A stretch of 64,000 nucleotides of DNA from Aristolochia californica. Lineage: Eukaryota; Streptophyta; Magnoliopsida; Piperales; Aristolochiaceae. This document shows positions 43,401 through 54,636 of the stretch, piece by piece. The stretch covers positions 18,833,227-18,897,226 of the forward strand of contig JARWKL010000012.1 of assembly GCA_029961685.1 (NCBI GenBank). The letters run 5' to 3'. The position numbers were made by a program, and so were the translations under genes. Position 1 is the first letter of the stretch. Every line of letters begins with the position of its first letter. The notes beneath the pieces were generated by a model. The model saw only the letters and a program-made list of their open reading frames with translations. It was not told where the DNA came from and searched no databases.

Positions 43401-46318
43401 GGTCAATAGCACTAGGTGCAACCACCTAGAGCCCAAGAAAAAGGATTTCTTACAACTTTGTTAATCTGAGACCAGATTGAACTTAATGCAAGGAATACTT
43501 GCTTTTCAATGAAGTACAATTGTCTCTTAATTAGACCGATATAACAATTTGCATGAAAGAAAATGTTTCACCTTAGTCCTAGGTGAATAACCAATATATC
43601 AACAGCTCCAGAATATAATATAAAGTCAAAACAGATAAAGCTGACTAAAAAGAAGTTTTGAGTTTGAAAACAATAGCTAAAGCAATGAATGTAATCAAAA
43701 CTTCTTGTCTCTAGAAAAGTAATGAATAAATATGAAAATAATCACCTTCTTCTTGGATTTAAAAAATCAAAGAACCTTGAGAGAGGCTTGAAAGAGCTTG
43801 AGAAGTTTAGAATTTCATGTCGGCAACTTGGTTGATTTGGCTAGATAGGGCTTATGTATTTAAAGGAGAAAATCCAAGTTGGCAAAACTAGCTGTTATGA
43901 AATTTTAGGCATATTTCTAATCCTTGGCAAAATTCAGTGTAATAATTAAAAAAATTATGAAAAAATATTTATACAAATCCATTTGAGCTGTTGAATACAT
44001 TGCTATGTCACTTACATAATTTGGAGTCTGACAAAAGTTATGGCGTGTGGAAGATCTTGAATTTCCATTTTGTAATTTGGAGTCAAACCCTATGCTGTGG
44101 GGTCGAATCCTTTGTGCTCCAATGATTCTTTTGAGGGTCAAATTCATTGTCCGACTCAAATCCCATATCTTCTATCTCTTACAGGGGTCAACTCCTCTTT
44201 GTAAGTGTTGAATCCTCCTTGTCCACCATCTTCAAATGGGTGAATCCACTTGATGTAGTTGACTCCTATGTGCTATTTTTTATAGGAGTGGTTATCTCTT
44301 TAATTAATTCACAGCTTTCTGTATCTTGGGTTCGACTCTTTGATTCATGCCTCTTGCTGTATGTGGTCGACTTCTTTTTTCTCAGCATGAGTCATCTGTG
44401 GGTTCAATTTCTTGCTTCTGTGCTCGGCTCCTTATGCAAGTGCTCGACTCTTTCAGTGTGTGTGCTTGACTCCTTGGGCGAGTACTTGATTCCTTTAGGC
44501 TTGTGCTCGACTCTTTTAGCCTCTTGAGGTGGCAGTTATCGAAATTTAAAATTTGGTTGGCCTCTTCTTGCATTGTACTTGACTCCTATGATATGGAGTT
44601 GACTCCTTTTACAAGTTCAGCTAGAATCAACTATTTTTTCTATTCATGAACCACTAAAGAATATGTTATCATCAAAATTTAGGTGATTAGAGGAATCTTG
44701 AGCTTCTTCTTCCTCACCATTATTACTGGAAACTCTTTTTTTTGGTGAGAAAATTGCTGAAAACTCTTTCTTTAATAGAAATTTTGTTTACTTCGAAATC
44801 TGTGTCTGAAACTGAAAGAGCCTTTCATAAATTTGATAGGAAACATTTCTGGAACTTCTCAAACATGTTTTCAAAATAGTGAAGTTCTGTTTAAAATTCA
44901 ATGGAAGCTCTCTGGAACTTTACGAACTATATATTTTCTATTTCTTTGAAAGTAAATGATAGAAATAAAAATATTCAAAGCAGTAGGTTCAAAACTGCAA
45001 ATATGTTGTTTCGCTTGGTCAACCCATAGTAATTTATGACTTATCATACTATGTTGAAAAAATTATCATCAGTCTATTTATTTTATGCTATTTATTTATG
45101 TCATTTGTTGTGATTTTTACCTGAATATTTCTTATTCAATTAGTTTTTATTCCTTACAAGCTTTAAGCTGATTTCTTATCATCTCCTTTTTCAAGAAAAA
45201 AACATTTGATAGAAGTTGCAGAAATCTTTCTTCTCTGTTCTTAATTTTATGTTTCCCATTATCTTTTTCATTGCATCTCCTGTTCCCATTTTCTTTCTTT
45301 TGTTTTTTGAAATTTGTTTCCATTTTCTATACTTTCTCGTTTTGTTGCCTTACTCTGGTAACTGTGTCAAATGGACTGAGTATAGGAATTAGTAATATAT
45401 ATATGGCTGAGTCCAAAAGAGTTGAGACAGGATGATGGGGGGATGGTGGCGATTAAGAACAAAATGAGAAGGATTTGGTCGGTGGAGATTGATGGATGTT
45501 TAAGAAATGGGGTAAAATGAAACATGTTGTGAAGAAAGACATGAAATGCCATTATGCTACCCTCGAAATGAAGCGAAATGAAGCTGATATGAAAGATCAG
45601 GATGGGGAAAAAGTTTTGTGTAGCTGACTCTTGGTATGGTTGAGATAAGGCTTGATTAAGAAAATGAAGATGAATGGTGGAAAAAGGAATAGGAAAAATA
45701 AAAATTAATCTTTTGTAAAATCACCTTTTGTTTATTGGAAGAGCTTCTAAAATTTGTCTTCCAAGAATTCTAATCAAAGTACCAATTGCTGGGAAGACCA
45801 GAAATTGGGGCTTTGGATTTAGGGTCTTCAATTTTATGTTCAATGTTATTGTTACCTCTTATTTGGGTAGGGATATTTTCACAGTTATTTCTTGGTGATT
45901 TGGTACAACTCCTCTTTTTTGGTGGCTTAGGCATTATTATGATGAAATTATGCATTTACGCTCTGGTCTTGCTGTTGTTTGGAACCATGTTTGTAGATCA
46001 GCTAACCAAATTGTTCATTGTCTTGCAAAGTCAGGTTGCTTTTAAATATGCTAATTTGAAGACTCTAAACTAAGTTCATTATACTATTTTGGTACCTTGG
46101 TGGGTTTTGTTTAATCTCATATTCCATCTTTTAGTTGAATTTTTTTCATTCGACAGTTTTTGAGTATTTTACAAGAATGAGTATGACTAAGATGTTGTCT
46201 ACGACCTAAGAAGTGTGATGTGTTTTGTTTTAGTTAATGTGGTAATGATTCTTATGGTGTTAACTTGTTGCTTATTCTTCAGGATCAGCAGACTGTTAAG
46301 AAAGATCAAGAGGACTGA
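31460..46318 (+). CDS. MIC10: MICOS complex subunit MIC10 (DUF543 family), three exons with giant introns
   Basis: Small inner-mitochondrial-membrane protein that oligomerises to bend the membrane at cristae junctions. Exons: 31460-31592, 40451-40614, 46283-46318; 110 aa, CDS 333 bp spread over 14.9 kb. Start chosen at MAEDKQQIPAKYDLNAKW, which matches the plant family; the upstream open frame has no ATG. Exon 1 ends inside the first membrane hairpin arm (VYSSAAGAFGGLLLF). The join A|GG restores Arg and continues TPVTRWASVAFGAGVGLGRAY, carrying the GxGxGxG oligomerisation motif of the second arm. The tail is hydrophilic (SPSSSEVTPV, then DQQTVKKDQED). Donors GTAAAT and GTAAGT and acceptors CCTAG and TTCAG fit. 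Intron 1 (8.9 kb) contains an antisense LINE with a copia element inside it; intron 2 (5.7 kb) contains a TRIM and LINE ends. The third exon is short, so its assignment is the least certain part. Confidence 0.88.
32580..33056 (+). other. Unassigned open frame of about 158 codons in MIC10 intron 1
   Basis: An open frame unusually long for this AT-rich intron (residues include WAKWRKESGSGCVEEAC, HYMGGVSHWKMLL and NDEFLNWLSYDSKVPS, ending FFLGCSLDF). The first in-frame ATG is only about 48 codons in (SMVYL...). No domain recognised. It may be a captured gene fragment or retrocopy, or chance. It lies between MIC10 exon 1 and the antisense LINE. Confidence 0.3.
35146..35323 (+). repeat. 5' LTR of the copia element
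   Basis: 178 bp, TG...CA ends, followed at once by a tRNA-Met primer-binding site. It has an extra 8 bp near position 27 compared with the 3' LTR. Confidence 0.92.
35568..35645 (-). repeat. Inverted copy of the RT YVDD region inside the same copia element
   Basis: The segment around 35581-35640 (CACATAAACCAAGAGAAGGA, then ACTATACCCGATGCCGA) is the reverse complement of 36100-36165 of the same element, the part that encodes SSLFFHKSASGIVLLLVYVDD. About 75 bp match with few differences. It sits in the leader where gag should begin. Confidence 0.85.
37102..37271 (+). repeat. 3' LTR of the copia element
   Basis: 170 bp, preceded by a polypurine tract, ending ATTGACA before CTGAA. Confidence 0.92.
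40314..40408. repeat. 40-bp tandem repeat just upstream of MIC10 exon 2
   Basis: TGCTTTGTAGCATACTTGTG-type units start at 40314, 40354 and 40394 (the last partial), 43 to 137 bp before exon 2, in the zone where the branch point should lie. Confidence 0.75.
40954..41245 (+). mobile_element. Complete TRIM retrotransposon with perfect 5-bp target duplication
   Basis: 5' LTR 40954-41082 (TGTCAGAGCTAGG...GTTTGACA), primer-binding site TGGTATCAGAGTTGGG from 41083, a non-coding internal region to 41147 ending in a G-rich purine tract (CGGTGGG), and 3' LTR 41148-41245. TTCAT flanks both ends (40949-40953 and 41246-41250). The 5' LTR is about 31 bp longer through an internal duplication of CCACCTGGGTTA. 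Total 292 bp, no coding capacity. Located in MIC10 intron 2. Confidence 0.88.
41685..42140 (+). mobile_element. 5'-truncated LINE 3' end (RNase H) in MIC10 intron 2
   Basis: The plus-strand frame reads GPAGAGGVLRGNNGDPILSY, TVEVSALLSGLQIF and LIIEGDSKAVISWCS, the plant LINE RNase H domain. It is frameshifted after SPLAV and ends with TAATAAAATTCAGC and an A-rich tail (42125-42145). Inactive fragment. Confidence 0.85.
42150..44100. other. MIC10 intron 2, no recognisable element
   Basis: AT-rich intron DNA with scattered short open frames and no domain similarity. A stretch at 43200-43450 (start codon-poor, with CATCCACTGCACCAAATTTT) looks like non-coding retroelement DNA but cannot be classed. 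Confidence 0.35.
44090..44620. repeat. Degenerate minisatellite of GTGCTCGACTCCTT-like units
   Basis: The words TCGACTC, TCGGCTC, TTGACTC and TCGAATC recur at irregular 20-35 bp spacing, most regular at 44415-44600 (GCTCGGCTCCTT, GCTCGACTCTTT, GCTTGACTCCTT, GCTCGACTCTTT, GTTGACTCCTTT). An open frame across it (44147-44527) is a by-product of the repeat and is not called coding. Confidence 0.6.
45780..46075 (+). mobile_element. LINE RNase H relic just before MIC10 exon 3
   Basis: In the frame not used by the long ORF, the plus strand at 45950-46055 reads HLRSGLAVVWNHVCRSANQI, then VHCLAKSG, matching the end of the LINE RNase H domain (W.HV.R.AN..AH.LAK.G). Heavily decayed; limits approximate. 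Confidence 0.6.
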
Positions 46319-48640
46319 CATTCCAGACTATTTCAGGACCTAATAGATTCAGAATTCTCAATGAAAAATTTGAAGTTAGCACATCCTTTTTATTTGAGCA
46401 GAGTTTGGTTGAACAGTGATGCACTGGCGGTGCTGCTTTCTCACTGTTTTGGGTGTTCACTAAAAAGTGTAGCATTTTGTTTGAGTTCTGGAATAATTTC
46501 AACTTAATGAGAAATTCCCTCATGTAATGGAGGATTTCTCATTTGGCTTTTAGATGTTGCCACACTCAATGCATGCGTTCTGGCTCTCCAATAATGCTGT
46601 GTAAACAGCCCACAGTGAGGATGACATGCTATTTGAAACAATGATACAGAAAAAGAAATGAAAGTGCTCCAAGTGGTGTTTTCTAGTGTCAGTGTTCATT
46701 ATATTCTGGTGAGTGACATTCAACTTGAAGTTCCATACAGGCTAAAAGGTTTATCTTTCTATATATTTCTGTCAGACACCACATTAGTTATCTAGTGCTG
46801 CAGTCCCTAGCTTGGCTTAAACTTGAGATCTGGTTGGAAAACCTCTCATGTGATCTTTGTGCTGCAGGTCAAGTCTCTTCTTAATCTAGTGGATGTTGTA
46901 GTCTTAACTACTTGCTATTAGCTGCATTCCTTAATTATGGAAAAGTGTAGACTTTGCATGAAGTTGCTACCTCAGAATCATAATTAAAAAGGTCTGGATC
47001 TCTTGGTCACTTAGCAAGTGAACTTATACATGGTGGAGCCTAGATGCATTAGGTCAGAGTTTGGGTTATGGTTATTGGCCTGAGTCCGGATATTTTATGG
47101 ACCAAGCAATTGAGGAGATCTCTGTCTCATAATGTGAAATATTCATGGTTAGTATGTGTTAACAACTGAGTTGGTCTATTTCAATCACATGAGGGAAATA
47201 GTCAGATATTATCTGGTTATGTGATAGAGTGCCATTAATTCTCTCCAGACAACCCTTTGTTAAAATATGGTTTAATAAATCCAAACCCTTTACATGCCCT
47301 AATATTCATTAATGACCAATTTAAGGCTTTTAAGATAAATTTATTAATAATTCAGATATTGTTGATCCAATTTGCAAAATTCAGATATGAGTGTTTTCTT
47401 TAAAATAGGATATTAATAAAATAAATTATTTTTTTATTTGACTAAAATTCGACTAAAATCTCTTTAGGAGAGGAAGCATTGTTGGAATACAATTATCATG
47501 AAAGAGTACATTATATAAAAAAATTCATGTATTAGCTTAAGTGGTAATTTTGCAAAGTATAAAATTTAAAATAAATTGTTAAACCCCTCTTATTTGTACC
47601 TTAATTATTATAATAAAATTAATATAATAGATTAAGAGGTCTTTTTAAAATAAATTACTAAAATACCCTTTAACCCCTTAAGTTTTACAATAAAATAAAT
47701 ATTTTTTTTTCCAATGGGAAACATTTATATGAGGTATATGTATAAAATTGTAAGATTATATGGGTACACATAAAAATTGGAATCATGTTTTATCTAAAAC
47801 ATTTTTGTTCTATTTAATGAATGATAAAAAAATCGGGTAAATAGGTAAAATTGATACCCCTGCCCTTCAAGCCAAAATAAAAACAAGTTAAATTTGAAAA
47901 TATTATAAGTGACCAACTATTGTGTTTAGCAACTCAAATAGAGTTTTCGACTATTTTGGGAATTTTAATAAGATTTTTATCGGTTTTTGAAGGGGCCAAA
48001 AAAGTAAGTGTACACACTTTGTAGTCATAAGTCGATCATATATGAATTGACATGCATTACCATAACGATTACGGAGACATCCAAAGCATTTTACGACTTT
48101 GAAATCATGTTTGGAAGTAGAGTTGGGTGAAAGAAAACTTATTCTATTTGTTTCTTCGAAGTAATTAAGTACATTAATCCTTTATTTTTAAAATTTGGGT
48201 TTGTAACAAAGCTTTTTGCTATTGAACTTGAACACTTATTATGAAATCAATTTCAAATTTGCAACATATCATATTGCGCCCCAATTCTTTGTTTTTGCTT
48301 CTACATTGAGTTGGCTTTTTCCATGTGCTAAACACATTAACCTAGTCACTTTAAATTATTTGAGTTAGAACCAGACCGGGTCCGCAGCTTCCTGGTTCAG
48401 TGGTGACCCAACATCTCCTCCGAAAATCGGAAACACGGCCACAAATATCCAGGAGCTGCCGTAAAAATAGCTGTAAGCAAACCAATCCAGCGCGCCCCAA
48501 TTTTCTAAAGAAAACTCCAAAATCTTATCGGACGACAATATAGGGATACGTTATCTCAGGCTTCCCGTCGATCTTTCCGTTTAACTGCCGTTTGCAGGCA
48601 CCAAATTCTGCAATTTAGTCCACCCGTGACTTTTATTAGC
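46319..48640. other. Intergenic region between MIC10 and PDIL1
   Basis: MIC10 3'UTR followed by AT-rich DNA without recognised genes or elements. From about 48350 the base composition becomes balanced, consistent with the PDIL1 promoter. Confidence 0.5.
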
Positions 48641-48645
48641 CTCCC

Positions 48646-48651
48646 TATAAA
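48646..48651 (+). promoter_or_regulatory. TATA box of the PDIL1 gene
   Basis: CCTATAAAAAG in a C/T-rich setting, 130 bp before the ATG. No clear ER-stress element (CCAAT-N9/10-CCACG) was found in the 300 bp upstream. Confidence 0.6.
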
Positions 48652-48775
48652 AAGAGACTTTGTTTTTGATTACCCATTTTTCGTCATTTTGTCACCCCCA
48701 CGGAAGATACAAAAGGGGAAAGGAACTGGAAGTCTTTACTAGTAGTACGCACTTCAGTTTTCTTGCACCTCCGCC

Positions 48776-51700
48776 ATGGCTAGGGTTCTCAATCTTCCGA
48801 TCTGCTCTTTGCTCTTAGTCTCTTGTCTGCTTATCTTCACCGCCGCCGGATCTGAGTCCGACGGTGAATCTGTGCTAACGCTTGATGCTTCCAATTTCAG
48901 CGAGACTGTCGCGAAGCACCCTTTCATTGTTGTTGAGTTCTATGCTCCATGGTAATTTTTTTTTGGTTTATGGTTTAGTTAGTTTCTCCGTTTGGGCTTC
49001 TGATATTGTGTGATCCGTTTTGAAATGGGTTAAAGTATTTTTTTCTGCAATCGGATTGCTCTGACATGTGGGTATTAAGTGCGCTGTACTACAGGTTCTG
49101 TCGACGGTCATCCCGTTCATTTTAATTCTTAGGTTTTTGTTTTGTTTGTACTCGTTTACGGGTTTTTTATGATATGTAATTCTAGATTATTCGAAGCAGG
49201 ATGTGTATAACCTTTGCGTGGAGCGTTTGGTTGCCTGTTTGTATCGTCGTAGTTGGTTCCTTCCGTCTTTGATCCTGGAGCACCTTGAATTACTTTGGAT
49301 CACTTAATGGTTTATCAAAGGGATTGGTTTTCGGAGCTTTACTTTGATGATTTCCTTTCGTATATATCATCGTTTCCTTTTATTTTAAAGATTTAAATAT
49401 TCTGGTTGATAGGATTAGTTTATTTTTCGGATCTTGTATGCTTCCTTTTCTTATTCACTGCTTGGGCTTATCTGGTCGTCTTAAAAAAATAAAGATAAAA
49501 AATATTAGATGGGTCATGGTTAGTAGATCTTCTGGTTTTTTTTTTTTTCACCTTTTATAGTTCGCTTAGTTAGGTTTGTATACTCTCTCCCTCTTTTATA
49601 ATAGTTTTTACATCCTTCTTCATAAAAAAAAACTGATCTTTTCGTTTCTTCTATTAGAACATTAGGTATTTGCTTGCCGTGATTTGAGAATGAAAAAATA
49701 ACACGAGGCATCACTTTCAGCGTTATTCTGTGAGATTCAATGGCAGTATACTTCAGTCTAGAGATGCACTCGTTGTACCAGTGCAGGACCTTTGGGTAGT
49801 TATAGCTTTTTGCGAGCTCTGGTTGAATATGAACATGTTTCAGGGAATTCATCTCTTATGGCAATGATCTTCAAATCTGTGAATGCACTATGTTTTCCTT
49901 AAGTGGTTTCTAGGATACGTTTACCCTTGTTAAGGAGGGGGGCTATTTTCATGCAAAATATCCTAGTCCTTCTAAAGGGAGATGGCATAATTTTTTGTTC
50001 TGGTTTTAGTTTAATTTTCAGTAGCAGTTGATTTAAATTCCCTCCCAGGGTTGGCTACGTGAAGAATTGATTTTAATTTATGTGCTTCTTCTCTCTGTCT
50101 TGTAGGTGTGGACATTGTAAGAATCTTGCTCCTGAGGTAAGTGATTTACATGTGGGTTTCAAATCTTTGTTTTTTATCACTTGAACCTTTTGTACTCATT
50201 TTTTGTTTTTTATGTTTTTTTTTTTTTTTGCAGTATGAGAAAGCTGCATCTGTATTGAGCAGCCATGACCCTCCAGTTGCTCTCGCTAAGGTTGATGCCA
50301 ATGAAGAGATAAACAAAGAGCTTGCGAGTCAGTATGATGTGAAGGGTTTTCCCACACTTAAGATTCTGCGCAATGGAGGGAAGACTATTGAGGATTACAA
50401 AGGTCCCAGGGATTCTGATGGGATTATAGCATATCTCAAGAAACAAGTGGGCCCTGCATCCACTGAAATTAAATCTGCAGAACATGCTGGTGACATCATC
50501 GGTGAGAAAAAGATAACTATTGTAAGTTCAGTTCTCTGCTAAAATTTCTTTTTTAGGAATTCTTGTTATTTGTTCACTTGCTTTACTCTCTTAGATACAT
50601 CCTCATGCATCAACTCATGTTATAATTTCTATGCAGGTTGGGATTTTCCCCGATTTCACAGGCGAGGAATATGAAAACTTCACAGCTTTAGCTGAGAAGT
50701 TTCGTTCTGACTATGATTTTGGTCATACCTTGGATGCCAAACACCTTCCACAAGGAGATTCAACAGTAAAAGGGCCTCTTGTTAGGCTATTTAAGCCATT
50801 TGATGAAATGTTTGTTGATTATCAGGTATTTGATCTTACATATCTATCTCATTATTTTTAATTGTTGGTTTCTTGAAGCATTTTTTTAAGGAATGTTCCT
50901 TCTTTCACATTCATTGTTTTGTCTTGTTTATCCAGGATTTTCACGTAGATGCTTTGGAAAAATTTGTTGAGGAAGCTACTGTTCCTATTGTGACTTTGTT
51001 TAACAAAGACCCCACCAATCACCCTTTCGTCATAAAATTCTTCAATAATCCTCTTGCAAAGGTTGCGAACTTACTATTTTTGCTTGAGCTCCACTGTTCT
51101 TTTTTCTTGCTACTGACAAAAGTATTATTCTATATCTTCTATTTATTGGGAAAATGGTAGGTTATGCTGTTCATAAATTTTGATGCTGAGAATTTTGAAG
51201 CATTCAAATCAGAGTATCATAAAGTTGCTTCTAACAACAGAGGAAAAGACATAAGCTTCCTTTTAGGTGATGTTGCAGCAGCCCAAGGTGCCTTCCAGGT
51301 TAGTGTTTTGAACTTGGTGTACAATCTTTTGTTGGTATTTGTGTAATCTGGTATATTTTGAATGGTTGTCTGACATTGGCTGCTGGCTTATATCACCAGT
51401 ATTTTGGCCTTAAGGAGGACCAGGTGCCTCTCATTATCATACAACAAGAAGAGGGCCAGAAATTCCTCAAAGCAAAGTTGGAGCCCGACCACATTGCTCC
51501 TTGGTTGAAAGCGTACACGGTGATGCCTCTATATCTTTCCTTAGCTGTATGATATTTTATTGTCAAAATTTGAGTGAAAAACATTTGGTGTATGACTTCT
51601 GACTTTTATGAATTGCAAGCAGGAAGGTAAACTTGAGCCATTCAGAAAATCAGAGCCTATTCCAGAATTTAATAGTGAACCAGTCAAAGTTGTTGTTGCT

Positions 51701-52991
51701 GATAGCCTCCAAGAGATGGTTCTAAACTCTGGGAAAAATGGTATACTTTTATTGAATGGTTTTCTTTGTTCTATTGAGGTAGAAATTTTTAGGATTTTGT
51801 AACATTAAAGATTCTTAGTCTTTGCATGTATGGTTTAGTTTGATTTTCTCAGTAATGATTGATTTAATATTTAAAGCATTCAGAGAGGAGCTCAAATGAG
51901 CCTGTTCATTATAGCGGCAAGGTTCTACTCTCATATACCTTCAATGCTTTATGTGCATTTGTTTAATCTCATTTTTCTTCTTGTAGTTTTGTTGGAGTTT
52001 TATGCACCATGGTGTGGGCATTGCAAGAAACTAGTACCTATACTGGATGAAGTGGCTGTCTCCTTTCAAAATGACAAGGATGTTGTTATTGCCAAAATTG
52101 TAAGTTTATTTGTTTTCTTTACTGAATTAAAAACTTTATCTATGATGGTGTAATAGATTTTTTTATTGACTATATTGGTTTTTTGCTTTAAAATACTGAA
52201 AAATATTTGTTAGGGCTAACACTGGTTTGATTGACCGATGGAAAATGTGTGATGTACACATTTTTTTTTTCTTGGATAAGTTTGTAGTTTTTTTACTTAA
52301 ACATAATTTGCTTCTGCCTATTTATTAACTATTCCAAACTTCATTTCATATATTTCCCATTTATGCTGGCTTCACATCACACATTTTTTCTTTAGAAAGG
52401 ATATCTTTTGTCCTTTTAGTTTATTTGGTGCACGGTACTTTCAAACTGTAGGCAAGGAAGACATATAGAAAGCATGCAAGGCTGGCAGCAGAAGATATTT
52501 TGGGCTTGAGCTCTTTTACATAAATATTTTTATGCTAAATTTTTTGACACATTATAGTTATCAGAGATGGGTTGAAGTGCTTGGTAATTGATACATGAAA
52601 TCTGATATTTGAGGGCCAACATTGAGGAATATATTTGTATATCTGTTAGTTCACTCGAGCTGCCAAATAACTTTTTTATTTACATCTAATTATATTTAGT
52701 TATGTACATATATAGCAACGTAATCTCACAAATTGCTCATATTCTGCCTTATTGTGTTATCTTCATCTTGAATAATTGTATATTTTGTAGGATGCCACTG
52801 CAAATGATATCCCGACTGGTACCTTTGATGTGAAGGGCTACCCTACTTTGTACTTCTTGTCCTCTAGTGGCAAAATATCACAGTACGATGGGAACAGATC
52901 AGCGGAAGATATTATTGACTTCATTCATAAGAATAGAGATCTGTCTGTAGAACAAGATGCTGCCACAGACCCTGTAAAGGATGAGCTATGA
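48776..52991 (+). CDS. PDIL1: Protein disulfide isomerase, PDIL1 type, ER-retained
   Basis: Forms and rearranges disulfides in proteins folding in the ER. Ten exons: 48776-48951, 50106-50136, 50234-50521, 50637-50825, 50936-51061, 51161-51298, 51400-51519, 51623-51740, 51987-52099, 52791-52991; 499 aa, the usual PDI length. Residues 1-25 are a signal peptide ([15 protein letters not shown]). Domain a has WCGHCKN (Cys60, Cys63), then [16 protein letters not shown]. Domains b and b' follow ([41 protein letters not shown]). Domain a' has [10 protein letters not shown] (Cys405, Cys408) and [11 protein letters not shown]. The protein ends KDEL. NFS and NFT sequons are present. Good start context (CCGCCATGGC). 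Exon 2 is only 31 nt and encodes the first active site. All joins keep frame, so it appears functional. PDIL1-1 and 1-2 cannot be told apart by eye. Confidence 0.95.
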
Positions 52992-53562
52992 ATAGAGAAG
53001 GTATCTCTACCATACATATTTCCCTTTTTTCAAATACACAATCACTGTTCTAGTACAAATAAAAATTAACTGTGGTGGAAGTATAATAAAGGGAGGACCT
53101 AGAAAAGTGCATGTAAATGACATTGTTGAGCCTGCTTCTCATATGGATTCTCTAGCCTTATCAAGCCCTTTAAAATGCAGATTTGAAGGTGTCACTTTAG
53201 GTTGTTTTTGTGGGGACACAATAGCAACCATATATTTTTTGTGGATATCTCTATGAGATATCCACGTTTGTCATATCTGTTTAAGATAATACAAGAAACT
53301 TTTAAGAAACAGCTAGTAGTTAGATTGGCAGTATGGCTTTTAACTGCTGTCGATACTCTTTATTTTTTGAGTAGGTTTGTTTCCAAATTAAATTTCGGTT
53401 TTAGGCTTGATACAGATTAAGATTATTGTGATTATCCAGGCTACTATGTAGTTAGTTCTCTTTGAGCTCAAGAGGTAGTGAAATGTTAGCGATGGTCACG
53501 TTGGTAGCAGATTACTTGAGAGATTTCCTTTCTCTGTTTTTGCGTGGATCTTTTCAGTATCT

Positions 53563-53587
53563 TTTTTTTTTTTTTTTTTTTTTTTTG
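53563..53587. repeat. Poly(T) tract
   Basis: About 25 consecutive T residues, possibly the tail of a minus-strand retroposon or simple low-complexity DNA. No adjoining element recognised. Confidence 0.5.
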
Positions 53588-53795
53588 TTGAACTTACATG
53601 TGGTTTCTACTCTTGATGGTGTTGATGTCCAACAATGTAGCAATGACTTGATCGATTTTTCCTTTTCCGATGTCAGGTAAATTCATCTTTTGTAGCGAGA
53701 GAAATGGCCACCCCTGGATCGGCACTTTGCAGTAATATCGAATTGTTGTCCGGAGATGACCTAGAAATGTAGCTGTTACTCGAATAGTCATGAAA

Positions 53796-53801
53796 AATAA
53801 A
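53796..53801 (+). terminator. Possible polyadenylation signal of PDIL1
   Basis: AATAAA about 800 bp after the stop. A donor-like AAG|GTATCTC directly after the stop codon and an acceptor-like GATGTCAG at 53677 would allow a 3'UTR intron, which would bring this signal close to the stop in the mRNA. Tentative. Confidence 0.35.
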
Positions 53802-53809
53802 GGGTTTTT

Positions 53810-54636
53810 AAGCTTTAGGTATCGTTAGTTCTACATTGAAATATGAGGATATGTTGTGGAGAAATTTTTGCTATGATAAAAATTTAAGATAGAGATGGTA
53901 GCGGGTGCTCCTTTTCCGAAACATTGCTCCGATTATCAGAGAGCTTACCTATTCTGATGCAAATACACAAAAACCTAGAATTGGAGGGGGATCCTTACCC
54001 CTCATTCTATTGGGGGTGGGTAGGACCTATACTCTCTTGCCAATTGCTTTCCTGTAAACAAAATTCCATCCAAATTCCTTGGTACTTTTAACAAATTGAT
54101 GAGAATTAAACGTATAATGTAATTGAACAAGGTTAGAATTTGTTAGCTGGGAATGTTCAAAGACAGTGGACTCTTCATAGTTCTTCCCAATATATTCAAC
54201 AGGAAGATTCTTCAGAGCAAAGGAAAAGAAATAAGCTCAATAAATCAATGAATGACCAAAAATCTAGGATCAAAGCCCAAGGGAGGGATGGCTCCGTTCG
54301 AGGCCTCCCCATCGGTTTCACTATGTTACATACCATAATTTGTTAAAAAGAATTACTCACCAAAACCTCAAACCTTTACAGCTTCAACGATCTGGGTTCA
54401 AGTGCAGCAGCTGAAGGCTGATAGATCTTTCATCCAATCAATCAATCATCAATCCCCCCCCCTGAACACTGGATCGCTGCTATCTGTAAGTATATGCTTC
54501 ATTTACAGACAGGGAGGCTCAGTCCATTTTCTTTGTATTGCACCTTTTGTAGTTCTTGCGCTTGCCAAAGCGATAACTTTGTCAACCAGTATTGGACGGA
54601 ACCACTCAGAACTGAAAAAGTCACATTTGCTGATTC
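53810..54636. other. Convergent 3' region between PDIL1 and the DUF632 gene
   Basis: Contains the DUF632 3' untranslated region (minus) and unassigned sequence. No gene recognised. Confidence 0.45.
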
